From NCBI RefSeq assembly GCF_003600155.1, contig NZ_QWLD01000003.1:186001-250000 (forward strand): a DNA stretch of 64,000 nt. The letters run 5' to 3'. Source of the stretch: Nesterenkonia muleiensis. Its GTDB lineage: Bacteria; Actinomycetota; Actinomycetes; Actinomycetales; Micrococcaceae. The translations under genes and the position numbers were made by a program. Below the pieces are notes generated by a model, which searched no databases, was not told the origin of the DNA, and was given only the letters and a program-made list of their open reading frames with translations. Numbering within the stretch: the first letter of the stretch is position 1; the number at the start of each line of letters is the position of its first letter. Shown here piece by piece: positions 37,043 through 45,795 of this stretch.

Positions 37043-37073
37043 AGTATACGGGCTTTGGACCGGTCCAGTTCAA
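37043..37073 (-). promoter_or_regulatory. iolG promoter with operator TGGACCGGTCCA inside the spacer (site D)
   Basis: The perfect 12-bp palindrome occupies 37056-37067. On the minus strand TTGAAC (37073-37068) and TATACT (37048-37043) are 19 bp apart, with the operator in the spacer. This is a different placement from sites A-C, where it follows the -10. Repression by occlusion is expected either way. Confidence 0.65.
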
Positions 37074-37085
37074 TCCTTCCAATGG

Positions 37086-38102
37086 TCAGCGCATCAACGG
37101 TGCCGTCGAACTGCGCACAACCATGCGCGGCTCAACAAGCTCTGGCGCGCGGCTACTCGATTCAGCGCCAGCACTCCCTTCAATAAGCTCGGCCAAAGTG
37201 CGGCCGGCGGCCCTGCCAAGTTCTCGCATGTCACCGTTCACTGACGTGAGTGCGATGAGCTCGTATGCTGCGAGTGGCGAATTATCGTAGCCGACAACTG
37301 ACAGATCCTGCGGCACCCTGAGTCCTCGGTCCTGCGCCGCACCGATCACCCCGACTGCCATGGGGTCATTGACAGCGAACACCGCAGTGGGCCGAGGAGC
37401 CGCAGATCCTTCTGCCGTGAATACCTGGGAGATTGCAGTGTGCGCCGCCGCCTCGCTCGTCTGCTCTGCGCGCAGCACTTGTGGTGCGAGCTTCCGTTCG
37501 CGCATCTCCGTCAGATAGCCGGCCTCTCTGGCCGCGGCGCTCGCGCCTGAAGCGCTGACGCAGGCGATATTTCGATGCCCGAGGTCGGCGAGATGCCTTA
37601 CGGCGAGACAACCTCCCGCCGTCTCATCACTAGCGATCACAGGAGCAGCTCCTGCGCTGATCGCCCGGGTGCCAAGAATGACTGTCGGCGCGGTGAACCG
37701 CTCCACAGCCGCACGCGGCACTTCTCCGGCAAGCACCAGCCCGTCGACGCGCAGAGACCGGAACACCTCGAGGGGGTTGAGGCTGAGGTGCGCGTTCAAC
37801 GCGATGTCAGCAACGCTCAGACTGTAACCGCCACCGGCAAACGATTCGCGCAGCCCCGCAAGAGCGGTCGCGAACCACAGGTTTTCGAAGTCATCGATCA
37901 CTACGCCGATGCTCCGAGTCCGGGTTCCGGCAAGTCCGGCCGCGAGCCGGCTCGGCGTGTAGTCCAGGTCTGCTACAGCCGCCAGCACCGCCTCACGCTT
38001 CTCCGCGCTCACCTGAGGAGAATCGCGCAGGACAAGTGAAACGAGGGATTTGGAGACACCCGCGCGCTCGGCGACATCGTAGATCGTCGGCGTTTTTCGC
38101 AT
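37086..38102 (-). CDS. LacI-family transcriptional regulator
   Basis: The 338-residue protein has HTH TIYDVAERAGVSKSLVSLVL, hinge YTPSRLAAGLAG, and effector-domain motifs VFAVNDPMAVGV and VVGYDNSPLAAYE. ATG 38102 is nine bases from GGAG and is preferred to GTG 38126. It is divergent from the dehydrogenase at 38264 across the variant operator ATTGGAGCGCTCCAAT. It may be autoregulated through that site and may also act on the TGGACCGGTCCA sites. Confidence 0.93.
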   Translation of the reverse strand: MRKTPTIYDVAERAGVSKSLVSLVLRDSPQVSAEKREAVLAAVADLDYTPSRLAAGLAGTRTRSIGVVIDDFENLWFATALAGLRESFAGGGYSLSVADIALNAHLSLNPLEVFRSLRVDGLVLAGEVPRAAVERFTAPTVILGTRAISAGAAPVIASDETAGGCLAVRHLADLGHRNIACVSASGASAAAREAGYLTEMRERKLAPQVLRAEQTSEAAAHTAISQVFTAEGSAAPRPTAVFAVNDPMAVGVIGAAQDRGLRVPQDLSVVGYDNSPLAAYELIALTSVNGDMRELGRAAGRTLAELIEGSAGAESSSRAPELVEPRMVVRSSTAPLMR

Positions 38103-38164
38103 CGGCAGCTTCTCCCAGGATGACACATTGACAGGTCGACCTGATCAAGATTAGCGTAAGCACT

Positions 38165-38180
38165 ATTGGAGCGCTCCAAT
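38165..38180. promoter_or_regulatory. variant operator ATTGGAGCGCTCCAAT (site E)
   Basis: This perfect 16-bp palindrome has the same TTGGA/TCCAA arms as sites A-D but GCGC instead of CCGG in the centre. It lies between lacI (minus) and the 38264 dehydrogenase (plus). On the plus strand TTGACA (38130-38135), an 18-bp spacer and TAGCGT precede it, so it follows the -10 as in sites A-C. Confidence 0.75.
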
Positions 38181-38263
38181 TCTCGACGCAGACCATACTC
38201 GTGACCCATTCCGTGCATCGGGGCCTACATTCCCCGCCCCTACAATCTCCCGAAAGGCCCCAC

Positions 38264-39466
38264 ATGACTCAGTCACTCGGCGTCGCCGTCATCGGCGCAG
38301 GCATGGCAGGAAAAGCCCATGCCGCCGCCTACCGCGCAGCTTCGACTATCTACAAGCCGACGCTCCCCGAGATCCACCTGATCTCGATCGCTGACATCAA
38401 CGTCGAACTCGGCACGGAGGCTGCCGCGCGCTATGGGTTCCAGCGTCACGATGTCGAGTGGCGTGCCATCGTCGACGATCCCGCAGTCGATGTTGTCAGC
38501 GTCGTGGTCGCGAATTTCCTGCACCGTGAAATCGTCGAGGCATTGCTCGCCGCAGGCAAGCACGTGCTCTGCGAGAAACCGCTCAGCGATACACTCGATG
38601 ACGCACGCGCGATGGCAGAAGCCGCCCACAGCGCCGAGGAGAAAGAGATCCTCGCCCGCATCGGCTACAGCTATCTGCGCGCTCCGGGCATTACGTTCCT
38701 CGGCAGTCTCATTGACGACGGCAGACTCGGTGAAATGCTGCACTTCTCGGGGCGGTACTGGACAGACTACGGCTGCCACCCTGACGCACCGATGAGCTGG
38801 CGCTACCAGGGTCCGGCGGGTTCAGGCGCACTTGGTGACGTAGGCAGTCATCTCTCCTACATCGCGGAATACCTCTGCGGCGAGGTACAGGAAATTTCAG
38901 GGGGCCGTTTGTCGACCGCGATCAATGAGCGTCCTCAACCACTGGGCAATGTGGTCGGACACAGCCGTGGCAATGTCAGCAACGAGTTCTCTCCCGTAGA
39001 GAACGATGATTATGCAAGCTTTAACGCGAAGTTCGCGCGCTGTGTCGGCACACTCGAAGTATCACGGGTTGCGGCAGGCCACCCCAATGACCTGTACCTT
39101 GAGGTTTTCGGCTCCAAGGGTGCAGCCCGCTGGTCGCAGACCAATCCCTCCCAGGTCGAGGTACTTCTGCACGACGAGCAGGCCGACGTTGCCGGGTACC
39201 GGGTGGTGCCGCTCGGCCCGGCACATCCGCGCTACGCCGGCGGCTGGGCTATGGACGCTCCGGGGGTCGGCATCGGCCAGAACGATCTGTTCGTACACCA
39301 AGCGCGCGCCTTCCTCGAGGAGATCGCGGGCATTCCCGAGGCAGAGTCACTGCCGCGCTGCCGCACCTTCGTCGATGGTGTGCACAACATGGAATTCCTG
39401 GCCGCAGTCGCGGATTCGGCAGCCGCCGGTGGATCTGCCATCCCCATTTCCTCAGAAATTAATTGA
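38264..39466 (+). CDS. Gfo/Idh/MocA family oxidoreductase
   Basis: The 400-residue enzyme has GVAVIGAGMAGKAHAAAYRA, VLCEKPLSDTLDDA with the conserved Lys, and GSHLSYIAEYLCGEV in the catalytic region. The long C-terminal domain is like levoglucosan dehydrogenase-type members. ATG 38264 follows GAAAGG; an upstream ATG lacks a ribosome site. It overlaps the region before the isomerase at 39499 and forms a two-gene unit with it under operator site E. The substrate is unknown. Confidence 0.92.
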   Translation: MTQSLGVAVIGAGMAGKAHAAAYRAASTIYKPTLPEIHLISIADINVELGTEAAARYGFQRHDVEWRAIVDDPAVDVVSVVVANFLHREIVEALLAAGKHVLCEKPLSDTLDDARAMAEAAHSAEEKEILARIGYSYLRAPGITFLGSLIDDGRLGEMLHFSGRYWTDYGCHPDAPMSWRYQGPAGSGALGDVGSHLSYIAEYLCGEVQEISGGRLSTAINERPQPLGNVVGHSRGNVSNEFSPVENDDYASFNAKFARCVGTLEVSRVAAGHPNDLYLEVFGSKGAARWSQTNPSQVEVLLHDEQADVAGYRVVPLGPAHPRYAGGWAMDAPGVGIGQNDLFVHQARAFLEEIAGIPEAESLPRCRTFVDGVHNMEFLAAVADSAAAGGSAIPISSEIN

Positions 39467-39498
39467 CCGCAGATACCTCATCCAATCAAGGAGCACTC

Positions 39499-40503
39499 AT
39501 GAAGCTTGGCGTCTACAACGCAATCCTCCACGATCGGACACTGCCCGAGGCGATCGACGTCGTCCAGAGCATCGGTCTCACCGGCATCGAACTCAACACG
39601 GGTGGCTTTCTCCCTCCGGCGCATATTCCAAACCGTGAAGAGATTCTGACTTCTGATGCCGCCCGCGACGAGTTCCTCGGCCAATTCGAAGGCACCGGCA
39701 TCTCGCTGGCGGGACTGAACTGCAATGGCAACCCCCTACATCCGAAGTCACTGATCGGAGATGCCCACGCAGCAGACGTGCGCCGCTCTATCGAACTGGC
39801 CGCACGTCTTGGCCAGGATCGTGTCGTGACCATGTCAGGCCTTCCCGGTGGTGAGTCCGGCGCTACCGTCACCAACTGGATCGTCAACGCCTGGAACTCT
39901 GCAGCCCTCGACGTTCTCGACTATCAGTGGGACATTGCTGCGGAATTCTGGCGTGAGATGGATCGCTTCGCCGCCGACCACGGAGTGAAGGTCGCCCTCG
40001 AGCTGCACCCGCAGAACCTCGTGTTCAACTCCGCCGACGTGCACAAGCTCATCGAGCTGACCGGCGCAACCCACGTCGGTGTCGAGCTCGATGCCTCACA
40101 CCTCTTCTGGCAGCAGATGGATCCGGTCGCCGTTGTACGTCACCTCAGTGAGCTCGTCATCCACGCAGCGGCGAAGGATGTACGGGTGAACCCCGAATGG
40201 GCAAACCTCAACGGAGTACTCGACAATTCATTCCGCCGCCTCTCCCCCGGCGAACCGCGAACTCACCTCGGAGGAGACGAATGGGCAAACGCGTGGCCCA
40301 AGGAGTCGGCCTGGGACTTCGTTGCGCTCGGTAAGGGCCACGACACCGCATTCTGGACGGAGTTCTTGCGCGCCCTACGTGACGTCGACCCCGACATGTG
40401 GGTGAACATAGAACACGAGGATGTGTCTCTCAGCCGTATCGAGGGCCTCGAGGTATCGGCAACGGTGTTGTGCGAGGCGAACGCCGCGGCGGAGCGCAGA
40501 TGA
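39499..40503 (+). CDS. TIM-barrel sugar isomerase/epimerase
   Basis: The 334-residue protein begins MKLGVYNAILHDRTLPEAID. It has NTGGFLPPAHI, ELHPQNLVFN, GVELDASHLFWQQMD and NIEHEDVSLSRIEG, the Glu/Asp/His metal-site pattern of the xylose-isomerase-like superfamily. AAGGAG lies directly before ATG 39499. Partnered with the upstream oxidoreductase it probably isomerises a keto-sugar or keto-cyclitol. The same C-terminal motif survives in the remnant at 40509-40621. Confidence 0.9.
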   Translation: MKLGVYNAILHDRTLPEAIDVVQSIGLTGIELNTGGFLPPAHIPNREEILTSDAARDEFLGQFEGTGISLAGLNCNGNPLHPKSLIGDAHAADVRRSIELAARLGQDRVVTMSGLPGGESGATVTNWIVNAWNSAALDVLDYQWDIAAEFWREMDRFAADHGVKVALELHPQNLVFNSADVHKLIELTGATHVGVELDASHLFWQQMDPVAVVRHLSELVIHAAAKDVRVNPEWANLNGVLDNSFRRLSPGEPRTHLGGDEWANAWPKESAWDFVALGKGHDTAFWTEFLRALRDVDPDMWVNIEHEDVSLSRIEGLEVSATVLCEANAAAERR

Positions 40504-40508
40504 TGGAG

Positions 40509-40621
40509 CTAGGTGAGCCCCTCGCACAGCACCGCTGCAGCTTCGGCAGCCCCTTCGGCCCCGCCCTGGATGTCTTCGTGCTCGATGGAGAGCGGACCGA
40601 TCTCCTCGGGGTGCCATTGTC
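40509..40621 (-). pseudogene. C-terminal remnant of a TIM-barrel isomerase
   Basis: The minus strand reads WHPEEIGPLSIEHEDIQGG then GAAEAAAVLCEGLT and a stop. GPLSIEHED matches the end of sugar isomerases such as the 39499 gene (NIEHED). It is fused directly to a transporter remnant upstream, so a deletion joined two genes. Confidence 0.65.
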
Positions 40622-40926
40622 AAGTCCCCGGGAAGTTCTCCCTCGTTGTGCTCCTCCTCCGCCACATGTTCGACATCAGCAAGTTCGGCTTTCGCACGGT
40701 CTTCCGAGCGGATCGTCTTGAGCACGGCGAGAGCGTCATCACGACGCCCCATCTCAGCCTGCAGAGGGCGCTCCGCGCCGTTGGCCACACCCGTGTCCTA
40801 GCCGAACAGCAGACAACCGATGGTAGCAACGGTGGCGACCAATCCGAGTCGCTGACAGTACGGTGCGGGCGTGAAGGGTGGGAGCTCAACGCTTCCATTG
40901 GCTATTGGCGCAGGGCCTCCAGACAT
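40622..40926 (-). pseudogene. remnant of an MFS sugar/inositol transporter
   Basis: From ATG 40926 the text reads RLGLVATVATIGCLLFG, TAG (40798-40800), DTGVANGAERPLQAEMG. This is the start of an IolT-like sugar porter, in which LLFGYDTGV is expected; the Tyr codon has become TAG. It jumps straight to GRRDDALAVLKTIRSEDRA, the central cytoplasmic loop, so helices 2-6 are deleted. Everything after the loop is lost. It may be the dead relic of an MFS inositol uptake gene now replaced by the ABC importer. Confidence 0.75.
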
Positions 40927-41001
40927 GACAAACTCCTTCGTCTCACTCGTGTTGCCTGAATCACAGTACGGCTCTCGCGAGTGTAATTATGTATCGACAT
41001 T

Positions 41002-41028
41002 TTGACAAACTTGCCTCTCATGTACAGT
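41002..41028 (+). promoter_or_regulatory. promoter with likely leaderless start
   Basis: TTGACA (41002-41007) and TACAGT (41023-41028, preceded by TG) are 15 bases apart. A GTG codon begins at 41035, seven bases after the -10, where transcription should start. This is the arrangement of a leaderless actinobacterial mRNA. Confidence 0.4.
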
Positions 41029-41034
41029 GCGCTT

Positions 41035-41734
41035 GTGACGCTGCTGCTCTCCGAAATCACGGCCTACACCTGGGCGCTTTTAGTCCTTGCGGCCCTGCTG
41101 GTCGGGGTGTCGAAAACTGCGATGCCCGACATCAACACGCTTTCTATCGCTATCTTCGCAGCCGTCCTGCCCGTCAAAGCGTCGACCGGAGCATTACTGC
41201 TTCTGCTCATCGTCGGCGACGTTTTCGCGCTCAGCGCGTATCGCCGCCACGCTCACTGGCCGACACTCATCCGCCTCATCCCTGCAGTGATAGCGGGCCT
41301 CGCATTCGGTGCTGTCTTTCTGGCCATCGCCAACGATGCCTCCGTGCAGCGGGTGATCGCCCTGATTCTCCTGTGCATCATCGGCTTCACGCTATGGCAG
41401 CGGCGACAGGGCCAAGTCCGCCCTACGCAGGATAACCCGCCGATCCTTCCACTGCCCCCCATCACGACGCCGGGGACATCAACGTCGGCGAGGCGGAGAC
41501 CGATGTCACCACGCGCACCGCATCCATAGCACTCACCGGCTACGGTTCTTCTCGGCGGATTCACCACGATGGTGGCAAACGCCGGCGGTCCTATGGCTCG
41601 ACCTAGCGTTGGTGCCCGCGGTCATCGCTGGTGCAGTCCTTGGACGGTGGATCGCTGACCGCATTGCCCGAAGAGTCTTCGACCGGCTCGTCATCGGCTG
41701 CACGATCCTCGGTGCGCTGTATCTGTTCATGTGA
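41035..41734 (+). pseudogene. degraded TauE/SafE-type permease
   Basis: The first 160 or so residues are normal for the family (ALLVGVSKTAMPDINTLSIA, then several helices). Frame is lost near 41500-41540, GGFTTMVANAGGP appears in another frame, and about 60 residues of the middle are missing before LDLALVPAVIAGAVLGRWIA. The C-terminus ends at TGA 41732-41734. It is therefore shortened and shifted. An intact relative of this family lies at 55302-56063. Confidence 0.78.
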
Positions 41735-41781
41735 AGGACCTTTCGCCTGACGCTGGTCATGACCAGGGAGCACAGGTTATC

Positions 41782-41795
41782 TTTGTTCTTACAAA
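41782..41795. promoter_or_regulatory. palindrome-like TTTGTTCTTACAAA, candidate GntR/IolR operator
   Basis: The site resembles the IolR-like sites at 16993 and 52391 and lies about 42 bp upstream of the transaldolase start. It suggests that the transaldolase gene belongs to the GntR regulon. Of the three sites it matches the motif least well. Confidence 0.4.
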
Positions 41796-41836
41796 CTAGT
41801 TTTCAGGCGGGGTGCCCGCTGTCTCTGGAGGTAAAC

Positions 41837-42922
41837 GTGACCGCAGCCAACTCTTCGAACTCTTCGGCACCGCTGGCCCGTGCCGTTGCCGAAACTCCGA
41901 CCTCCCTGTGGAATGACTCCGCCGACCCCCACGAGCTCAAAGCCTCCATCGAGTTCGGTGCCGTGGGTGCCACCTGCAACCCGGTGATCGCATTCACTGC
42001 GATCAACAAATATCCTGAAGCGTGGGGGCCGCGCCTGCGCGATCTCGCCGATGAGCACCCCACTTGGAGCGAATCAGAGCTCGGCTGGGAGGCCGTACGC
42101 GAACTCTCAATCGACGCGGCGCAGCAGTTGCTTCCAATCTTTCAGGAAACCGGCGGCCGCAACGGGCGCCTCTCGATTCAGACGGATCCACGGCTCTACC
42201 GCAATGCCGAAGCTCTGGTGCAGCAGGCCGTGGAGTTCTCCCGGCTGGCAGAGAACATCATCGTGAAGATCCCCGCCACAGAGACCGGCATCGCCGCCAT
42301 CGAAGAAGCCGCATACCAAGGTGTGAGCATCAACGCCACCTGCAGCTTCACCGTGCCACAGGCGCTAGCTGTCGGAGAGGCGCTCGAACGAGCGCTCGAA
42401 CGTCGCGCAGCCGACCGACTGTCTGAACAGGAGTTCGGGCACGTTGTCACCATCATGGGCGGCCGTCTCGACGACTGGCTCAAAAAGTGGGCCGGCCAGA
42501 ACCGGATCCTCACTACTCCAGGCGTCCTCGACTGGGCCGGAGTCGCGGCTCTCAAGCGCGCGCACTCCATCTTCATCGAGCGAGGCTATCGCAGCCGCAT
42601 CCTCTCGGCGGCGTTCCGCAACGCGCTGCAGTGGTCGGAACTCGTCGGCGGCGACCTGGTAATCTCCCCGCCGTTCGACTGGCAAGCCCGCATCAATGAG
42701 AACAACATCCCGGCAGAGAACCGCATCGATGTGCCGGTTGCGCCTGCGATTCTTGACGAGCTCATGGAGCTCAGTGAATTCCGCAAAGCCTACGAGCCAG
42801 ACGGCATGAGCATCGAGGAGTTCATCACCTTCGGGGCTGCGCGCAATACGCTGCGCCAGTTCCTCGACGCCACCGCGCAGCTCGATGCACTCGTACGAGA
42901 CGCAATCCTCCCCGGAGCCTAA
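41837..42922 (+). CDS. transaldolase family protein
   Basis: The 361-residue protein has the transaldolase barrel with IEFGAVGATCNPVIAF near the start and the Schiff-base Lys in NIIVKIPATETG. SINATCSFTVPQALAVGEA follows. It should transfer a dihydroxyacetone unit between sugar phosphates or act as a related aldolase. GTG 41837 is chosen for the GGAGG five bases upstream. It converges on the iolH-like gene. A link to inositol metabolism is from position and the IolR-like site. Confidence 0.9.
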   Translation: MTAANSSNSSAPLARAVAETPTSLWNDSADPHELKASIEFGAVGATCNPVIAFTAINKYPEAWGPRLRDLADEHPTWSESELGWEAVRELSIDAAQQLLPIFQETGGRNGRLSIQTDPRLYRNAEALVQQAVEFSRLAENIIVKIPATETGIAAIEEAAYQGVSINATCSFTVPQALAVGEALERALERRAADRLSEQEFGHVVTIMGGRLDDWLKKWAGQNRILTTPGVLDWAGVAALKRAHSIFIERGYRSRILSAAFRNALQWSELVGGDLVISPPFDWQARINENNIPAENRIDVPVAPAILDELMELSEFRKAYEPDGMSIEEFITFGAARNTLRQFLDATAQLDALVRDAILPGA

Positions 42923-42935
42923 GACCGGGTATCAG

Positions 42936-43808
42936 CTAGGCCGCGGCGATGAGCTTTTTGATCTTCGCCAGCTGGAACCGCGAACTTTCGTCAGCGTTCT
43001 CGTCCTCTGCGAAGACGTTAGAGACGATGAGCGCGTCATCGCGGTCGAGGTAGCCGGTCCGTTTCAGGGTGCCGAACAATTCGGTCCAGTTGACATCACC
43101 GTCGCCGATGTTCAGATGCTGGTGTACTCGCACCGCGTTGCCGGGAGGGTTGGTGATATACCGCAGACCGTTTGATCGGTGGTGGTCGAAGGTGTCCGCC
43201 GTGTAGACGGCGCCCAGACGGTCGCCGATCTCTGGAAGGAGGGTGCTGGCGCGATCACCGAGGTGGAACGTATGCGATCCGACGTAGACGAATCCCACCT
43301 GATCTGTGTTCAAGCCGCGAATGATGCGCCACGCTTCGAGTCCATCCTCCACAAAATCATCGGGGTGCGGATCAAAGTTCAGCTGCACCCCCTCACGCTC
43401 GAGCACCGGGATGAGTACCTCCATAGCGCGGTAGAAGGCGAACTCCGACTCTTCCTCTCGCTCTGGGCGACCCGAGAATTCGGTGTTCACGACCGGAGCC
43501 TCGAGCTCGGCTGCGATCTGGATGTACCGCGTGGTATTGAAGATCGCAGCCTGCACGTGGTGTTCTTCGGGGCCACCAAAGCGCTGCACAGGCAGCACCG
43601 AGGTGATGGTCACGCCTGCATCCTTCGCCCGCTTCTTGAGCTTGGCGATCATGTCACTGTCGACCTTCGGATAATGGAAGTGGCGTCCGAAATCGGGGTT
43701 AGGGGTGAGCTGCAGGTATTCATAGCCGAGCCTCGCGACGAGGTCCGGGAAGTCGAGCAGATGCACAGTGTTGTTGTACGGCGTCGGGTCAAGTGCAATG
43801 CGAACCAT
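42936..43808 (-). CDS. iolH: IolH-like TIM-barrel sugar isomerase/epimerase
   Basis: The 290-residue protein reads VRIALDPTPYNNTVHLLDFP, LNFDPHPDDFVEDGL, YVGSHTFHLGD and VHQHLNIGDGDVNW, with the His/Asp/Glu metal residues of the superfamily. It resembles IolH proteins found at the end of actinobacterial iol operons, whose exact reaction is not settled. It is the last gene of the operon running from iolC, 29 bp after the dehydrogenase. Confidence 0.82.
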   Translation of the reverse strand: MVRIALDPTPYNNTVHLLDFPDLVARLGYEYLQLTPNPDFGRHFHYPKVDSDMIAKLKKRAKDAGVTITSVLPVQRFGGPEEHHVQAAIFNTTRYIQIAAELEAPVVNTEFSGRPEREEESEFAFYRAMEVLIPVLEREGVQLNFDPHPDDFVEDGLEAWRIIRGLNTDQVGFVYVGSHTFHLGDRASTLLPEIGDRLGAVYTADTFDHHRSNGLRYITNPPGNAVRVHQHLNIGDGDVNWTELFGTLKRTGYLDRDDALIVSNVFAEDENADESSRFQLAKIKKLIAAA

Positions 43809-43837
43809 GATGCTCCTTTGCTGAGGTCGGAGGTGGA

Positions 43838-44854
43838 TTATGCGTAGAACGCGGGGCGTTCCGGAGCCTCCACCGGCACGACGCCGCCTTCATTCAGCGC
43901 CCTCACCCCTGCTTCGCAGGAAAGGGCTACGAGGTAGCCGTCCCACGCATTCGGGCCGTCGATGAGCTCACCGCGGCGCACCGCATCGGCCCAGCGCTGA
44001 ATCTGCGCGTCGTAGGCGTCGGCGAACCGCGTCACGAAGCTCTCGTGATCCTTCACCCGGAAGAAGCCCTCGTCCCATCGCTGCAGCCCCGTGGGCTGAC
44101 CGATACGGCCGATGCCTTTTTCAAACACAGCCTCGGTGGCCACCTGGTAGCCGAACTGTACGCTGACGTTCATCTCAACATCAACCAGCACGCCGTTCTC
44201 GAGTTCCATTATCACCAGAATCGGCTCACGCAGACGCTCGGGGGCCAGCGAGTTGCGCCGAGAGTGCTTCACCTCTACGCTCACAATGCGTGAGCCGGCA
44301 AGCCAGGGCACCACATCGAACTCATGCACCACCGAGTCGGTGATCAGCATGTTCTGCACATAGGATTCCGGCACCGACGGGTTCCGGTGCAGGGCACGCA
44401 CCATCAACAGTTCTCCACTCTCGCCGGAAACCACGAGCTCGCGCAGCTGCTGATAGTCCTTGTCGAAGCGGCGCATGAAGCCGAGCTGAATATGCGGACG
44501 ATCCAGTTGCTGCTCGAGCCTCAGTATCTCGAGAGAGGACTCCGAATCCTGGGTGAGCGGTTTCTCGCAAAGGATGGGCAGCCCAGCGGCGAGCGCGGGC
44601 TTGAGCACCGGCGCATGAAACTGCCCCGGCGTCGCGATAAGCACCGCATCCATCGCCGCGTCCTCGAGCGGATCGTCGATACGTGTGTATGTCATCGATC
44701 CTGGTGCATCCTCGGCAGCGGCAGCCGCACGGCTGGCATCCGGCTCAACGATGGCAGAGACACGGGCACCTGCGATGCGGTGGGTGATGCGCTTAATGTG
44801 GTCGGCACCCATCACGCCGGCACCGACCACTGCCACACGGAGGTCTTCAGTCAT
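43838..44854 (-). CDS. Gfo/Idh/MocA inositol dehydrogenase-type oxidoreductase
   Basis: The 338-residue enzyme has VAVVGAGVMGADHIKRI, LCEKPLTQDSESS, GFMRRFDKDYQQLRELV and VVHEFDVVPWLAGS. It belongs to the branch found inside actinobacterial iol operons and probably oxidises or interconverts an inositol isomer with NAD(P). The frameshifted gene at 15995-16989 is its nearest relative here. It sits between iolE and iolH. Confidence 0.9.
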   Translation of the reverse strand: MTEDLRVAVVGAGVMGADHIKRITHRIAGARVSAIVEPDASRAAAAAEDAPGSMTYTRIDDPLEDAAMDAVLIATPGQFHAPVLKPALAAGLPILCEKPLTQDSESSLEILRLEQQLDRPHIQLGFMRRFDKDYQQLRELVVSGESGELLMVRALHRNPSVPESYVQNMLITDSVVHEFDVVPWLAGSRIVSVEVKHSRRNSLAPERLREPILVIMELENGVLVDVEMNVSVQFGYQVATEAVFEKGIGRIGQPTGLQRWDEGFFRVKDHESFVTRFADAYDAQIQRWADAVRRGELIDGPNAWDGYLVALSCEAGVRALNEGGVVPVEAPERPAFYA

Positions 44855-44868
44855 GAGCTCTAGTCTCC

Positions 44869-45795
44869 TCAAGAAATTCGTGCCAGGTGCGTGCAGCCAA
44901 AGATGTGCTCGCGGGTGCGCTTGGCAATTGGGAATGGGTAATCGAGGGCACAGCCGTACATGTCCTGCTCGACGATCGCGAAAATCTCGGGGTCGATCTT
45001 CGCCACGGCTTCGATGATCGGAGCAAGGTCGGGGACACCGCCACGCGGCTCGATCATGATTCCCTTAGCGACAGCATCGACGAAGGACGTGTCATTCTTC
45101 AGCACATCAAAGAGGAGGGTAGGGTCAACCTGCTTGAGGTGCAAATAGCCGATGCGCTCGGGCCGCTCTTCGATGAGCTTGACGTTGTCGCCGCCGTAAT
45201 AGGCGAAATGGCCGGTGTCGAGGCAAAGATTGGTGTATTTTTCGTCAGTTTCGTCAAGAAATCGGACCACTTCGCTGGTGGTGCCGATGTGGCTGTCGGC
45301 GTGCGAGTGGAACTGCTGCTTCATGCCGAATTCTTCCAGCAGTGCCTTGCCGAGGCGATCGTGACCGGCAGCGAGCTTCTTCCACTGCTCATCGGTGAGC
45401 GTGCGAGGTTCGAGATTCTCGCCGGTGACATCGCTGCGCCACAGATCTGGGATCACCACGAGGTGCTCAGCGCCGAGCTTCGACGCAAGTCCGGCAACGG
45501 CGAGAGCCTGGTCCCAGGCACGCTGCCACTGTTCCTCGCCCTTGTGAAAGCCGGTGAAGACGGTGCCCGCTGAAAGCTGGAGTGCTCGTTTGCCAAGTTC
45601 GTCCGCAAGCTGATGCGGATCGGTCGGCAGGTATCCGTACGGGCCGAGTTCTATCCACTCATACCCCGACTGCACCACTTCATCCAGGAATCGCTGCCAG
45701 GGCACCTGCCCTGGATCGTCTGCATGCCATACGCCCCATGAATCGGGAGCCGTGCCAATGCGCAGGCCAGGATTCTCGATTGCTTCGTTGGTCAT
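44869..45795 (-). CDS. iolE: inosose dehydratase (IolE)
   Basis: The 308-residue enzyme begins IGTAPDSWGVWHADDP, has IELGPYGYLP, FHSHADSHIGTTSE, CLDTGHFAYYGGD and HLKQVDP, and ends near FAIVEQDMYG. These are the IolE metal and substrate residues. It dehydrates 2-keto-myo-inositol to the cyclohexane-1,2-dione, the substrate of IolD. GAAGGAAG lies upstream of ATG 45795. It follows iolD after a 132-bp gap that may hold its own promoter (CATAAT near 45870). Confidence 0.92.
   Translation of the reverse strand: MTNEAIENPGLRIGTAPDSWGVWHADDPGQVPWQRFLDEVVQSGYEWIELGPYGYLPTDPHQLADELGKRALQLSAGTVFTGFHKGEEQWQRAWDQALAVAGLASKLGAEHLVVIPDLWRSDVTGENLEPRTLTDEQWKKLAAGHDRLGKALLEEFGMKQQFHSHADSHIGTTSEVVRFLDETDEKYTNLCLDTGHFAYYGGDNVKLIEERPERIGYLHLKQVDPTLLFDVLKNDTSFVDAVAKGIMIEPRGGVPDLAPIIEAVAKIDPEIFAIVEQDMYGCALDYPFPIAKRTREHIFGCTHLARIS

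Noticed and set aside
38137-38146. Palindrome AGGTCGACCT in the promoter before the 38264 gene
   Set aside because: It is a ten-base palindrome seen once in the promoters I compared, and could be chance in GC-rich DNA.
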